A stretch of 64,000 bases of DNA, taken from Elymus sibiricus (Eukaryota > Streptophyta > Magnoliopsida > Poales > Poaceae). The notes beneath the pieces were generated by a model. That model was given only the letters and a program-made list of their open reading frames with translations. It was not told the DNA's origin and did not search any database. Below, piece by piece: positions 34,022 to 45,778 of this stretch (position 1 is the first letter of the stretch; every line of letters starts with the position of its first letter). A program made the position numbers and the translations under genes. The DNA is taken from contig CM077665.1 in assembly GCA_039707655.1 (NCBI GenBank), forward strand, positions 76,571,954 through 76,635,953, read 5' to 3'.

Positions 34022-36076
34022 GCTCACTCGGATGCATGCAAGGGGATGAGTTTACTTAACCATTCCATGCTATCATTACCATGAATCTCATATAACTTGG
34101 AATTCTATGCTCCCTTGTATTGCATCTAACCCTTTTGTAGGTACTTGGAAGAACAGCATTCCACAAGATTGCCAACAACTCAAATCTTAAGAAATCTTGT
34201 CATGGCCAAGTATCCACAACCCCTCTTGATGATGGAAGGAAGAGGACAACAAAAACATATCCTTGACACATATTTGAATTTCACAATTGGTATCATGTCA
34301 TATCATGTTCTTCCTTGCATGACTAACCTATGTAGGTGATAAGTGAACCAAAACAAGAAGGATTACTCCCAACTCAAGATGAACTTCATCAACCTCGAGC
34401 ATCCTCATCAAGTTCACCTACAAGCCACGTCATCAACATCACTCAAAGGTATGTACTCATATCCTTGATATAGCTTTACTCCAAGTCATGAGATAAAGCA
34501 ACTCAAGTGATATGAAAACATCAAAATGCTTAATCGAAAAATGGTAACCCCATTTCGAGCTTAACGATGAGTATGACCTATGATCAAGTATTCTTTCTTG
34601 ACTCCTTAAGTCAATATACTCTAACATAGGTGACCTAGTCACCGCCCATCATCTAGTTATAAGAATTGAATGGAGAATTCTGTTTTGTTGATCTTTGACA
34701 CTTCCATTCAACTCTAACCTAGATGAAAATCCATTGCAAATTCTTATGAATATTCATTGCAAATTCTTCTAAAAATGCATTACAAATCTTTCTGAAAACT
34801 CATTGAAAATCTTTGTGATCTTTTTGAGACTTTCTAAAAAACTGCATTTGACAAAATAGCCAAAAACAATTTTGCCAAGTTTCTGTTCCACAACTCGGAG
34901 CCTTCGATCAATGAATTTCGGTCTCACCGATGAAGCAGTTACGCTGCACAACCACTCATCGGTACTACCGACACCTTTTGCCTCGGAGCCACCGACTTCT
35001 ATGCATTTTTTCTGTTTTGGTCTTATGATCAGATCAATGATTCCAATGATGTAGGGGGAGAAACATCAAGAAGTATAATAAAAATATTCAAGGATCCCTA
35101 CATCAGAGGAGGAGAAATCTTGAAGATTTTCAGATCTTAAGGGGGGCAAAATTGTTTTCAAGGAACCCTTGTCTCAAATGCTCTCAATGATCCTCAAGCT
35201 CTAGGATCCCTTCCCACTCAATGATTCCTTTGTATGACCCTTTTTGGAAGTTAATGCCAAAGGAGGAGAAATATCAAAGCTTCAAAGCTTTTATTCATAT
35301 CAAAGGGGGAAAGGGGTAGATACAATGCTTAAAGGGGAGAAATATTTAAGCACTCATGCTTAATCATGAAAAGAATAAGTGTACATTTAACAAGGATAAA
35401 GGGGGAGAAATATCAAGGATCCCTTAACTCAGAAACACTTCTTCAGGAGAAGAGAGCAGAATAAATCTGGTTGAATTTAATTCCTATCTATTTTAGACTT
35501 TTCTTAGCCTTACCTACTCCCAATATCAAAATTCTAAGATTCAGGGGGAGATGATGACCTACAATTTCACACCTAAGGGAGAAAGTTCTAAATGTTCTTG
35601 GAGACATATCAATCTTAAAGAATATTACCTTCTATATGTTCTCCACATCTTGTTACTATTGAGTTCTATTGTTTTTTGATTAGTAGAATACTCTTGTGTT
35701 TCCTAACATTGTTTTCTCAAGTGTGTTTCTACAACTAGAATGCTCAAGAACTGAAGGTAAGTATATGCATCTTATCCTTGATCAAGATGATTTCTTGCTT
35801 CTTGCACATATTGTTTGCAAGAGTGAAGTCTTGAACAAGGATGTAACTCATTCACATGTGTTTGATGCATATAGCCAAGATACACATGACTCATCTTATC
35901 CCTTCCACTACATGTGTGTCTATGCATTCCAAAGCAACCATCCTTTAAAGGGATTGCACACATTTAGGGGGAGCAAGTCTTTGTCATGTGTCTCTCAAAG
36001 TCTTCATTATATCTATGCATATCTTTATTTGAAGCTTTGATTGTATGTTGTCATCAATTACCAAAAAGGGGGAGAT
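34022..36076 (+). other. Copia 3' non-coding region with repeated polypurine tracts
   Basis: About 2 kb between RNase H and the 3' LTR with no env-like frame. Purine runs related to AGGGGGAGA recur (near 35056, 35262, 35332, 35399, 35543, 35966) and the last one, at 36066-36075, directly precedes the LTR and is the functional plus-strand primer. Multiple polypurine tracts are a known Sirevirus trait. The frame at 35696-36040 has no recognised product. Confidence 0.75.
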
Positions 36077-37599
36077 TGAAAGCACAATATGTCCCCTTGG
36101 TGGTTTTGATAATTCATGACAACATACATTGTCTCTTGGACTAATACTTTTATCTAGTGTATTTCAGATAAAGTCCACAGAGAAGGTTGGCTAAGGATTG
36201 TGAAGAGCATCCCCAAGAAGAAGAAGGAGAAGGAATAGCATTGGCAAAGCTTCAAGCAAGAGGACTCTACATTTTACTTTGTGAGAAATCACCTTGAGTC
36301 CATAGGAAAGCCAATACTATTAAAAGGGGGTAAGGTACTGTTGGTGAACAATATGCTCCACGTGCACAAGTGATAGTCACCAAAAACACCCACAAGCTCT
36401 TCCACAAAAGTCTGTCCAAGCCTATCATGAAAATCGGTGCTACCAATATTTCCCACTCGGTCCCACCGATTTCCACCTCAGACAGACCCATGCCAAACCC
36501 TAGATCTTCGGTGCAACCGATTACGCTTCGGTGCCACCGAGTTCGGCTTGCCAACTTTCTGTTACCTCGATTCTTAAAATCGGAATTTCCGAGATTTTGG
36601 ATCGGCGTCACCGAGTTGTGGAAACTGACCGTTGGTCACCTTATCGGTACTGCCGAGATCTTTGTATCGGTCTCACCGAGATTCAAAAGTTGCTACCTTT
36701 GGAGCAACTCGGTACCACCTAGTTTTATACTTCGGTGTCACCGAGTTGGTCACTTTAGGTGTAACGGTTGGATTTTTGGAGATGCCTATATATACCCCTT
36801 CACCACCACCCACTCGAAAAAGAAGCACTCAGAACTATTCCATACTTTCCCCATCCAATTTTCTGAGAGAGAGCCACCTACTCATGTGTTGAGATCAAGC
36901 CATTCCACTCCATCCATATGAATCTTGATCTCTAGTCTCCCCAAGTTGCTTTCCACCCAATCAATCTCTTCCACCAAAGCCAAATCTGTGAGAGAGTGAT
37001 TGTGTGTTGAGGAGTCTATCATCTTGAAGCACAAGAGCAAGGAGTTCATCGACATTATCGAGCCTATTACCTTTTGGAGGGTGGTGCCTCCTAGATTGGT
37101 TAGGTGTCGCTTGGGAGCCTCCGACTTCGTGTTGTGGAGTTGAACCAAGAAGTTTGTACGGGCAAGGAGATCACCTACTTTGTGAAGATCTACCCATATT
37201 GAGGCTTGTCCTTCATGGACGGAAGCTGTTATGGAATAGTCAAGGTTGCTACTTCGTGGACCCTTATGGGTGGAGCCTTCCGTGGACTCACGCGACCGTT
37301 ACCCTCCGTGGGTTGAAGACTCCATAAACGTGGATGTACGATAGCTCCACCTATCGAAACCATGGGAAAAATCCTTGCGTCTTCAAATTGTGTTTGATCT
37401 TCCTATCTCTGCTATCTCTTACATGTGCTTGTCTTACTTTTCGCTGCAATACTTGTTGACTAGCATGTGTAGGGTGCATTAGACTTGTTATATTTGCTAA
37501 AACTGCTCACCAATTAACTTGGGAAAAGGTTAGGTTCTAATTCTTGCAAGTAGTCTATTCACCCCCCCTCTAGACACACACACTTCTAGTGATCCTACA
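36077..37599 (+). mobile_element. 3' LTR of the Sirevirus-like Copia
   Basis: Begins TGAAAGCACAATATG after the polypurine tract and ends GATCCTACA, followed by the target duplication ACCTC. Confidence 0.95.
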
Positions 37600-39830
37600 A
37601 CCTCCCGATTGATGACCTTCAATCAGTTCTTACTTTCGACGTCCATGAAAATCATGTTCAGGACCTTGTCGATGTGAGGGTACTCGGAATTGCGGTCGCC
37701 CTCTTCATCATCGTCCTTTTCTGTGGAGGTCTCCTTACCCATCTCATGCTTAAGCATTCGGCACTCCCGAGTGGTGTGCTTTGGGTAAATGAGGTTGCCC
37801 TCTTCATCCTTTTTAGTGTGAATAGCACAGGGCTGATCCAGCACTTCGGAATTGTACTCGGGCTTCTTTTTGTTAGCCCAATCTTTCTTCTTGTTCTTTT
37901 TGGGCTTCGGCTTCCCCTGACCAGGAACTTCAGCCACTTCAGCCTTTCCCAGAGGGTCGGCTTTCCGTTTCTACTTCTTGCCTGGATTTCCCGCCGATTG
38001 ACGGGCGTCGCCCGCTCGCCCTTTGCCGCTGCGGAGGCGGTCTTCCTCTTTGTCATTAGCGTATTTATTGGCAGTCTCCATGGCCCGACTGAGAGATAGA
38101 TCTCCCGATCGGCCAAACTTCAGGATGAGCTCCCGATACCGAGTGCCTGCCTTAAAGGCGCACATGGCCTGGTGCTCCGTGACATTCTCGACAGTGTTGT
38201 GCAGAGTGGTCCATCTCTGTATGTACTCTCAGAGAGTTTCATTGCTCTTATGGACGCAATGCTGCAACTCTGTCAAATCACTCGGACGCTTGTAAGTGCC
38301 CTCAAACGTCTTGATGAACACCTGTGCCAGGTCCTCCCAGCAATAGATGCTGCTGGAAGGTAACTGGTTCAACCACGCGCGAGCAGATCCTTCCAGCATG
38401 AGGGGAAGATGCTTCATTGCCATGACGTCATCACCACCTCCAATCTGAGCTGCCACTCTTTAGTCTTCAAGCCAAGTATCAGGCTTGGATTCGCCGTTGA
38501 ACTTCCCGATCCCCGTCGCCAACATGTAGTTGGGAGGATTCTCAGCCTCTCGGATGTATCTGCAAAAGCATTCGAGGCCTGACGTCCCCCATCCGCTCAC
38601 TCGGTCCCTGAGCACTCGGCTTTTATCCACCATTCTCTGAGTGATGGTAGACCTGGCGTTGAGCAGCGGGGGGCGTCGGCCTGCTTCCTCATGACCTCTG
38701 GGGCGTGGGGGAGTCCGATTGCGGTCTTCTCTGTGAGGACGACCGTCGTCAAAGGAGCGTTTGCCGTGTGAACCACCCCTCGGAGGGGGCGTCCGACTGA
38801 CGTCACGATCATCGCGCCAATACCCTCCGTGCCGGCCTCTCGGAGGAGGAGGAGAGTACCAGTGTTTCCCATAGGCGTGCGGACTGTGTGCAGACTGGAC
38901 AGTGTCGGCCCGAAAGGACTTGATGTAAACACGCTGATTCGACTGGGACACTTCTGCATTCTGCCTCATCGTCGTCTTCAACAAAGTCTGGATCTGCCAA
39001 ATGCCTTCTCCAGCTGCAGAACCGGACGGCTGAATGGATTCAGCTATCCGAGTGGCTGCAGCTAGATTCTCTATAGGAGTACGCATCACTGGGATCTTGG
39101 GCGGCCTTTCACTCGGGACCGGCCGCCGCCTGGCGTAACTGGAGCTCGGTTGCTCCTTCGTTGTTCGTTCGTCGAGTGCTCGCTGGAGCCTCTCCAAACG
39201 CTCACGTTCAGCCAAGGTGGCCTGACGTGTGGCCTCCAAGGCTATCTCCTCGGGTGATGTTCCCGTGATAGGGATAAGAAGGACTTCGTCGTCCCTCCTT
39301 CTCCTCTCTTCCCGCTGCTCCTGAGAGAGAGACTGCGGGAAATAACCATCGGAAGGACTGTCGCCGAGACGACCTCCGCCTCGGTCACGAGAACCACCCA
39401 CCGAGTACCCAGGGGCACCATGATCGCTGGAGTGCGCCATCAGTATTTCAGCAGCGTTTCCGCTACTTTGACACTCGGATTCGTCGGACAACTCGTCGCC
39501 CGATGAGGGAGACAAGCTGAGGGTGGGCTCGTCGGAGTCGAGCACCGCAACCTGCTCGGAGGTAGGCTGCTGCGCCATGACGTGCTTGAGCCACCACAGC
39601 AGCTGCGAATGTCCGGAACGCTTGCGATGGCCGAAGGTCGAGCGGATCGACCCCGAGCCGTATGGCTCCGACGTTTGTCGCAGGAGAACCCCTTGCGCCG
39701 CCGCGCTGAAATGCATGGCCTCGCGGGCGGGGAACGCATCCGGATCCAGTGGCGCGTCGTGCAACCAGGCTGAACCGTCGGCGACGAAGCAAAGGCTATC
39801 GAAGAGGATCTCACCGCCGAGTGCCAACAT
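37600..39830 (-). pseudogene. Tat Gypsy Gag, decayed
   Basis: Read from the ATG at 39830, beside the PBS. The first 456 codons include an acidic stretch (SGDELSDESECQSS), a Glu/Arg-rich segment (SQEQREERRRRDDEVLL, ATLAERERLERLQRALDE) and Arg-rich tracts. After a stop at 38460-38462 comes the retrotrans_gag (capsid) domain (MKHLPLMLEGSARAWLNQLP, VFIKTFEGTYKRPSDL), interrupted by TGA at 38229-38231. A further stop near 37970 precedes a Lys-rich tail (GKPKPKKNKKKDWANKKK) and an HTTRECRMLKHEM word reminiscent of a degenerate nucleic-acid-binding region. The copy would have formed particles together with pol; it is non-functional. The Copia insertion at 37600 separates it from the protease. Confidence 0.9.
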
Positions 39831-39882
39831 GATGGCTGGAAAAAGGAAATAATCTCACTTGCACCGGAGTTTGCTAGAACTG

Positions 39883-39902
39883 CTGCCCCAAGGTGGGCGC
39901 CA
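39883..39902 (-). other. Primer-binding site of the Tat element
   Basis: On the minus strand TGGCGCCCACCTTGGGGCAG starts two bases after the LTR end at 39905. This fits the TGGCGCC-type PBS used by plant Gypsy elements. It fixes 39905-40466 as the 5' LTR. Confidence 0.8.
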
Positions 39903-39904
39903 AC

Positions 39905-40466
39905 TGTCGTGGGAGTAATCCTGACAATAGTACTAGTGGTACGAATGAGTAGGGCGAAGCCTAGCTACGGAGCAAGTGTAACACTCGATGTTTACGAGTT
40001 CGGACCCCACTCGGAAGTGGGAACAGTCCTACGTCTCGAGCCCTGGGGCTAGGTGTTGCTTGATATGTGTTCTTGTTACAGAGAGTTCGTAACCCTTGTT
40101 CCAGCGCCCGGGGATGGCTTATATAGAGTGCGCCACCACCGGCTGAACGCCATCACTACGGTCATTAATGATAGTAACTGCGGGGGTTACTAGAAACTGC
40201 TAAGTTAACTACAGCCGTTACAGGTAACGTGGTCTTCAAAGTACTTAAGGTGTATTAAGTCCCTCGAACGTTGCAGCTCTCAGGACGTTCCTGCTTCCTT
40301 CTAGCCGAGTGGTTAACAACGTCCGAGTGACTTAAGAAGAGCCGAGTGCCTCTTGTACATTCGTTCGAGTGTCGAGGTAAGCCAAGGACTTTCATGACCT
40401 TGTAGGACCCCAAGAGTGTCCTAGAACAGAGGGACATGACCCTACCTAGGGTAGGTGACCTCGTCA
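39905..40466 (-). mobile_element. 5' LTR of the Tat element
   Basis: The 562-bp repeat runs TGACGAGGTCACC to TCCCACGACA on the minus strand. Its first 36 bp are repeated at 1830-1865, the stub of the 3' LTR. The next five bases on the right (40467-40471, CATAT) should be the target duplication; the partner is outside the window. Confidence 0.88.
40118..40125 (-). promoter_or_regulatory. TATA box of the Tat LTR
   Basis: TATATAAG on the minus strand in the middle of the LTR, upstream of a GC-rich leader, the expected promoter position. Confidence 0.6.
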
Positions 40467-42193
40467 CATATCAAGCATCCCCAAGCTTAATTCCTGCTCG
40501 TCCTCGAGTAGGTAAATGATAAAAACAGAATTTTTGACATGACATGCTATCCATTATGTAATCTTATGCATGTATTAACATAGAAATAATTGAAGTGTAA
40601 GAAACAAAATTATCAATCTTTCAAAGTATACGATCCTAAAAGAATATTTACCCCCCATTCATCTTATTATATTAGCAAGACATGGCTCCATCTTCACCAC
40701 ATTAATACAAATGTCAAGCACCACGGTGTCCAAGTCAGGCAATTGGATCGTACTTTTTCAATATGCATCAACTTTTTATTCTTCACGCAAAGCATTTAGG
40801 TGGAATAGAGTATGGTTGTAGATATCAAAGGGGTAAAAAGTGGAGAAGATAGTCTCACACTAACTAGGCATGCCAACGGGCTATGGAGATGCCCATCGAT
40901 AGATGTCAATGCAAGGAGTAGTGATTGCCATGCAAATGATGCACTAGAGCTATAAGTGTATGAAAGCTCAAATGAAGCTAAGTGGGGTGTGCATCCAACT
41001 TGCTTGCTCATGAAGACCATGGGCATTTGAGGAAGCCCATCATAGGAATATACAAGCCAAGTTTGTAATGATGAATAGGTAATTCCCACTAGCATATGAA
41101 AATGATATATCATGAGACTCTCTACAAGAGGAGCATGGTGCCACTTTGAGGCACAAGTGTGGAAAAAGATAGTAGCAAAGTCCCTCCTCTCATTTTCTCT
41201 CATTTTTTTGGATGGTGGGCTCATTTGGCCTCCCCCATCTTTATTTTTTTTTGTCTGGAGTCTCATCTTGACTTGTGGGAGAATCATCGTCTCCATCATT
41301 CTTTCCTCACTGGGACAATGCTCTAATAATGATGATCATCACACTTTTATTTACTTACAACTCGATATGGAGAACTGATATGAAGATATGACTCTGTATG
41401 AATGCCTCTGGTAGTGTACCAGGATGTGAAATGATCTAGTCTGACATGTATCAAAAATATGATGAATGGTGGCTTTGCCACAAATATTATGTCAGCTCTA
41501 TATGATCATGCAAAGCAATATGATGATGAACGAACTAGTCATGTGAAGTGACGGTGGAATTTGCATGGCAATATATCTCGGAATGGCTATGGAAATGCCA
41601 TGATAGGTAGGTATGGTGGCTGTTTTGAGGAATATATAATGAGGCTTATGTGCAATAGAGCGTGTCATGTCACGGGGTTTGGATGTACCGGCGAAAGTTG
41701 CATCGATCCTCGAGGTGAGAACGGGCTATGCACGATACCGAAGAGGCTAGCAAATATGAGAAGGTGAGATTGCGTATGTCCATGGTTTCACATTAGTCAT
41801 AAAGAACTCATATACTTATTGCAAAGTTTTATTAGTTTTATCATAAATCAAAGTACTACTCGCATGCCCCGAGGGAAGAGGTTGGTAGGAGTTAACCATC
41901 GCGCGCTTCTGACCCGAAACAACACTAGGATTTCAACGAGGAATAAAAATGCTCACACATCATCACCATGCCTCTTTAATTTTTATATGAACAAAAAGTT
42001 AACCTTTCTTAATATCGACACTTCTATGGATCAACAATTATGAACTCACACCTTTTTCGTATTACCACATCAATATCATTAAACCACAATTTCTCTATAT
42101 GTGCTACATGATGGTTTTCATTATCACTCATTGAATACCTAATATTTTTGGACTAGTCTTATGACCCATGCAAATTACCATCACTATTTATTA

Positions 42194-42329
42194 ACTCTTA
42201 AACAAATATAAGTGAAGAACGAGAGTGAAACTATTTTTGTAAAATCTACATGCCACCGTGCTCAGAAAGATATAAGTGAAGTACTAGAGCAACTGCTAAT
42301 CTCAAAAGATATAAGTGAAGCACATAGAG
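42194..42329 (-). repeat. Array of three stem-loops with the shared loop motif (element C)
   Basis: The loop core ATATAAGTGAAG (plus strand) occurs three times. Stems are ACTCT/AGAGT (42194-42198 with 42222-42226), TGCTC/GAGCA (42259-42263 with 42287-42291) and a weak CTC/GAG (42301-42303 with 42327-42329). It is in the same relative position as the arrays of elements A and B. Confidence 0.72.
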
Positions 42330-42509
42330 TATTCTAACAAATTATAATGAAGGTGTGTCTCTCTTAAATAGGTGTGTCCAGCAAATAATGATTGTAGTAA
42401 ACTGAAAGTAAAAGAAAACAAAAACAAATGACGCTCCAAGCAAAACTCATATCATGTGACGAATAAAAATATAGCTTCAAGTGACATACCGATGGATTGA
42501 GACGAAAGA

Positions 42510-42597
42510 GGGGATGCCTTCCGGGGCATCCCCAAGCTTAGACGCTTGAGTATCCTTTAAATTATTACCTTGGGATGCCTTGGGCATCCCCAAGCTT
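42510..42597 (-). repeat. Two internal polypurine-tract copies folded into hairpins (element C)
   Basis: As printed, GGGGATGCC (42510-42518) pairs with GGCATCCCC (42525-42533), and GGGATGCC (42572-42579) with GGCATCCC (42583-42590). Each right arm belongs to CATCCCCAAGCTT, the reverse complement of the polypurine tract that primes at the LTR (40474-40490). Element B keeps a degenerate version at 24121-24141. Element A has two copies at 16093-16105 and 16148-16160 with different pairing partners. Confidence 0.78.
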
Positions 42598-43263
42598 AGG
42601 CTCTTGCTACTCCTTATACCTTTGTCCATCACGATAACACCCAAAACTTGAAAACTTCAATCACACAAAACTCAACAAAACTTTGTGAGATCCGTTAGTA
42701 TAAGAAAAATATTGCATACTTTAGGTACTGTTATAAATTGATTCAAAATTCATAATTGCATAATAGGTACTGTATTCTAACTTCTTCATGGCTTATACCC
42801 CCCGATACAATCCATAGCATAATCAAAACAAGCAACTATGCAAGCAAAAATAGAATCTGTCTAAAACAGAACAGTATGTAGAAATATGTAGAGAACCTAT
42901 ACTTTTGTAACTTTAAAAATTCTTAAAAATTAGGAAAACATCGAAAATTTGTATAGCAACACTGTGTAAAGGTTTCAGATCATTATCACGCTCCAGTAAA
43001 AAAGGAAAATTCCTGCACTGGAGTCAAAAGTTTTTGTTTTGTTTCAGCATTGATTCTACTCATCTTGTGAGTCATCCCAAAGGATTTACTTGGCACAAAC
43101 ACTAATTTAAACACAAAAACATAATCAGTACAGAGGCAATAATCATGTTATCAAAAGCAAATAGAAAGTTGAAAGAAAAAAAATTAAAGATAAGTATTGG
43201 GTTGCCTCCCAACAAGCGCTATTGTTTTATGCCCCTAGCTAGGCATAATGATTTCAATGATGC

Positions 43264-44123
43264 TCACATAAAAGTAAAGGATCGAAACACAATGGGAGAA
43301 TCATGAAGCGTGTGACAAGCACATTTAATCCTAACCCACTTCCTATGCATAGAAATTTTGTTATTGAACAATTTATGGGAGCAAGAATCAACTAGCATAG
43401 GAAGGCAAAACAAGCATAACTTTGAAACTTTGAACACATAGGGAGGAAACTTGATATTATTGCAATTCCTACACGCATATGTTACCCCCTCATAATAATT
43501 TTCAGTAGCATCATGAAGGAATTCCACAATATAACTATCACATAAAGCATTCTTTTCATGATCTACAAGCATAGAAGATTTATTACTCTTCACATTACTA
43601 ATTATAGCATACGTGACATCACCACAATATAAGTATCACATAAAGCATCATTTTCATTCATGGTAGTAGCAGCAAACTCAACAAAATAACTATCATGTGA
43701 CACTTGATTGTCATAACCAAATTGAAAATTTAAATCATGATGACATGTTTCATGGTTATCATTACTAATTATAGCATATGTGTCATCACCACAATCATCA
43801 TAATAAATTTGCTCATCAAAACTTGGGGGGCAAAAAATATCATCTTCATCAAACATAGCATCTCCAAGCTTGTGGTCTTGCATATTGTTAGCATCACGGA
43901 TATTCAGAGAATTCATACTAACAATATTTCTATCATGCTCATCATTAAAGGAACTCACATTAAGCATTTTTATAAATTCTTCCTCTAACAATTGAGCACA
44001 ATTTTCCGAATCCTTATTTTCACGAAAGACATTATAAAGACGAAGCATATGAGGCAACCTAAACTCCTTTTCATATTTTTGATTTTTATGAGACAAACTA
44101 AATATAACAGCAAATAAAAACAT
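43264..44123 (-). pseudogene. Acidic protein of element C, broken by one frameshift
   Basis: The start is taken at the ATG at 44123 (MFLFAVIFSLSHKNQKYEKE), about 50 bp past the PBS; the open frame upstream overlaps the LTR. It encodes an Asp/His/Asn-rich protein (FNDEHDRNIVSMNSLNIRD, DDTYAIISNDNHETCHHDLN) until a stop at 43602. It continues in another frame from 43593 (MLVDHEKNALCDSYIVEFLH, HRKWVRIKCACHTLHDSPIV) to 43264. The C-terminal region resembles that of the element B protein. No enzymatic domain is visible. The role is unknown; position suggests a gag-derived product. Confidence 0.65.
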
Positions 44124-44175
44124 AAACAAGTGAATGAAATTTTGTGTGAAGTTACTTGATAGTTGATGATGATAC

Positions 44176-44193
44176 TCCCCGGCAACGGCGCCA
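44176..44193 (-). other. Primer-binding site of element C
   Basis: TGGCGCCGTTGCCGGGGA on the minus strand, a perfect tRNA-Asp-type Athila site, 11 bp inside the LTR end at 44205. Confidence 0.88.
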
Positions 44194-44204
44194 TAAATGC
44201 TTCC

Positions 44205-45778
44205 TGATACTAGTGATCCGCGTTGGGTTTTCCGTGAAGAGGAACGGGTTATTGCAGCACAAAGTGGGTAAGTATTTACCTCAGTTATGAAACCAAGGTT
44301 TATCAAACAAATAGGAATATCAATCCTCAACCGTCTTCAGCAGCTGCACACAAATGAATAAACTACTTGCACCCAACGTGGGCAAGAGGGTTGTCAATCC
44401 CCTTGATCTCGTTATTTGCAAGCAAATGAGCTGTGTAGATAATTATTGGTAATTGTAGATTGCAAAATAAAATAAAAGGTAAATAAAGGCAGCAAGGTAA
44501 TATTAGCGTTTGTAAATATATATGTGAATAGACCCGGGGGCCATAGTTTTCCCTAGCGGCATCTCTCATGTAGGCAGCATACGGTGGGTAACAAATTACT
44601 GTTGGGAAATTGATAGAAAAGCAGATAGTTATGCAATTTTCACGGCAATGATCATGAGTATATAGGCATCACGTCCATAAACAAATAGGCCGACTCCTGC
44701 CTGCACCAATTACTATTACTCCACTCATCGACCGCAATCCAGCATGAATCTAGAGTATTAAGTAAAACAAAGTAATGCATGGAGAACGATGACATGATGT
44801 AGACAAAGTAAACTCAAGCAATATGAATAAACCCCATCGTGTTATCCTTAGTAGCAACAACACAAAGACGCATCTTGTTCCCTACTTTGTCACTGGAATA
44901 TAGAAACTCGTCAGGTTGAACCTACCACAACGCACCACTACCACCGATGAAATATCAATCTACTTGGCCAAAGCACATCAATAGATCGGAGAGCATTACG
45001 AAGCTATACTGATCATGCAATTAAGAGATAATATATATCAGAGGCATCTCAAATACTTTTCATGAATAATCTGAACATAAACCCACAATTCATCGGATCC
45101 CAACAAACACACCGCACAATAGGATTACATCGGATAGATCAAAGCGAAGATGCGATGACCGTTGTATTGAAGATCATAAGATAGAGAGATTGCCATCTAG
45201 GTACTAGCTATGGACCCATAGGTCTGTGGTGAACTACTCACACATCATCATGAGGGCAACAAGGTTGATGTAGAGGCCCTCCGTGATCGATCCCCCCTCC
45301 GGTAGGGTGCCGGAACGGAGCTCCAGATGGCCTCGCGACGGAACAAAGACTTGCGGCGATGGAAAAAGGGTTTCGGGACTGCCTCCATTATTTTTAGGGT
45401 GAAATAGAATTTATAGGCCAGAGAGGGGCGGCGGGAGGCAGCCGAGGGGAGAACAAGCCATCAGGGTGCCCCCCAGGGCGCGCCCTGTTGGCTTGTGCGG
45501 CCCTCATGCAGCCCCCAACCTCCTTCTGAAGCTTCCAAGTCTTCTTTTAATCCAAAAAAAATCGTCAAAAAGTTTCGTGGCAATTGAACTTCGTTTGGTA
45601 CTGTAAACCTGAAAAGCCAAAAATATGCAGAAAACAACAATTGTCACTGGGCACTGGGTCAATAGATTAGTGCTCAAAAATATTATAAATTGGTAAATTA
45701 AGACCCAAAAAGTATCCTAGAATGATAATATATCAGCATGGAATAATCAAAAATTATAGATACGTTGGAGACGTATCA
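44205..45778 (-). mobile_element. 5' LTR of element C
   Basis: Runs TGATACGTCTCCAACGTATC to ACTAGTATCA on the minus strand, 1574 bp, the same size class as the LTRs of element A and partly similar to them. Its right edge abuts 96 bp of unassigned DNA before the CACTA transposon. Confidence 0.85.

Larger units (their letters stand above)
28524..37599 (+). mobile_element. Complete Copia retrotransposon of the Sirevirus/Maximus type
   Basis: LTRs of 1524 bp (28524-30047) and 1523 bp (36077-37599) begin TGAAAGCACAATATG and end GATCCTACA. The target duplication ACCTC is perfect (28519-28523 and 37600-37604). The iMet PBS lies two bases after the LTR. Gag-protease-integrase-RT-RNase H order is Copia. 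The LTR has palindromes upstream of the TATA box, and repeated polypurine tracts follow pol; both are Sirevirus hallmarks. All coding parts are broken, and the space after RNase H has no env-like frame. Confidence 0.95.
1830..40466 (-). mobile_element. Tat-lineage Gypsy LTR retrotransposon, interrupted by at least six later insertions
   Basis: The element is reconstructed from colinear minus-strand pieces: 5' LTR (39905-40466), PBS, gag, protease, RT-RNase H, integrase, then a long 3' region with an opposite-strand gene, then the 3' LTR stub (1830-1865). Domain order PR-RT-RH-IN is Gypsy. The very long 3' region with an extra antisense ORF of the 'putative gypsy type transposon' family and tandem repeats is characteristic of the Tat/Retand-RIRE2-Grande group. 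Removing the nested elements restores continuity of each protein segment across each junction. It is inserted 7 bp inside the 3' LTR of element C, so it is younger than C. Coding parts carry many stops, so it is inactive. Confidence 0.88.
40474..43263 (-). other. Non-coding 3' region of element C
   Basis: Contains the polypurine tract with upstream hairpin (40474-40512), a stem-loop array (42194-42329), two polypurine-tract hairpins (42510-42539 and 42572-42597) and the post-ORF palindromic block (43199-43246). Part of it (about 41560-41760) resembles 23170-23370 in element B closely, in the same relative place. Small open frames have no recognisable product. Confidence 0.7.
40467..45778 (-). 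mobile_element. Element C: non-autonomous Athila-like Gypsy, split by the Tat element
   Basis: The 5' LTR (44205-45778), PBS (44176-44193), broken ORF (43264-44123), non-coding 3' region and polypurine tract are all present on the minus strand. Of the 3' LTR only 7 bp (40467-40473, CATATCA against the expected CGTATCA) remain here. The rest must lie left of the Tat element, beyond the window. C is therefore older than the Tat insertion. It shares post-ORF block, hairpin array and polypurine hairpins with A and B. Confidence 0.85.

Noticed and set aside
37674..38099. 141-codon plus-strand hydrophobic frame
   Set aside because: Antisense shadow of the Tat gag domain.
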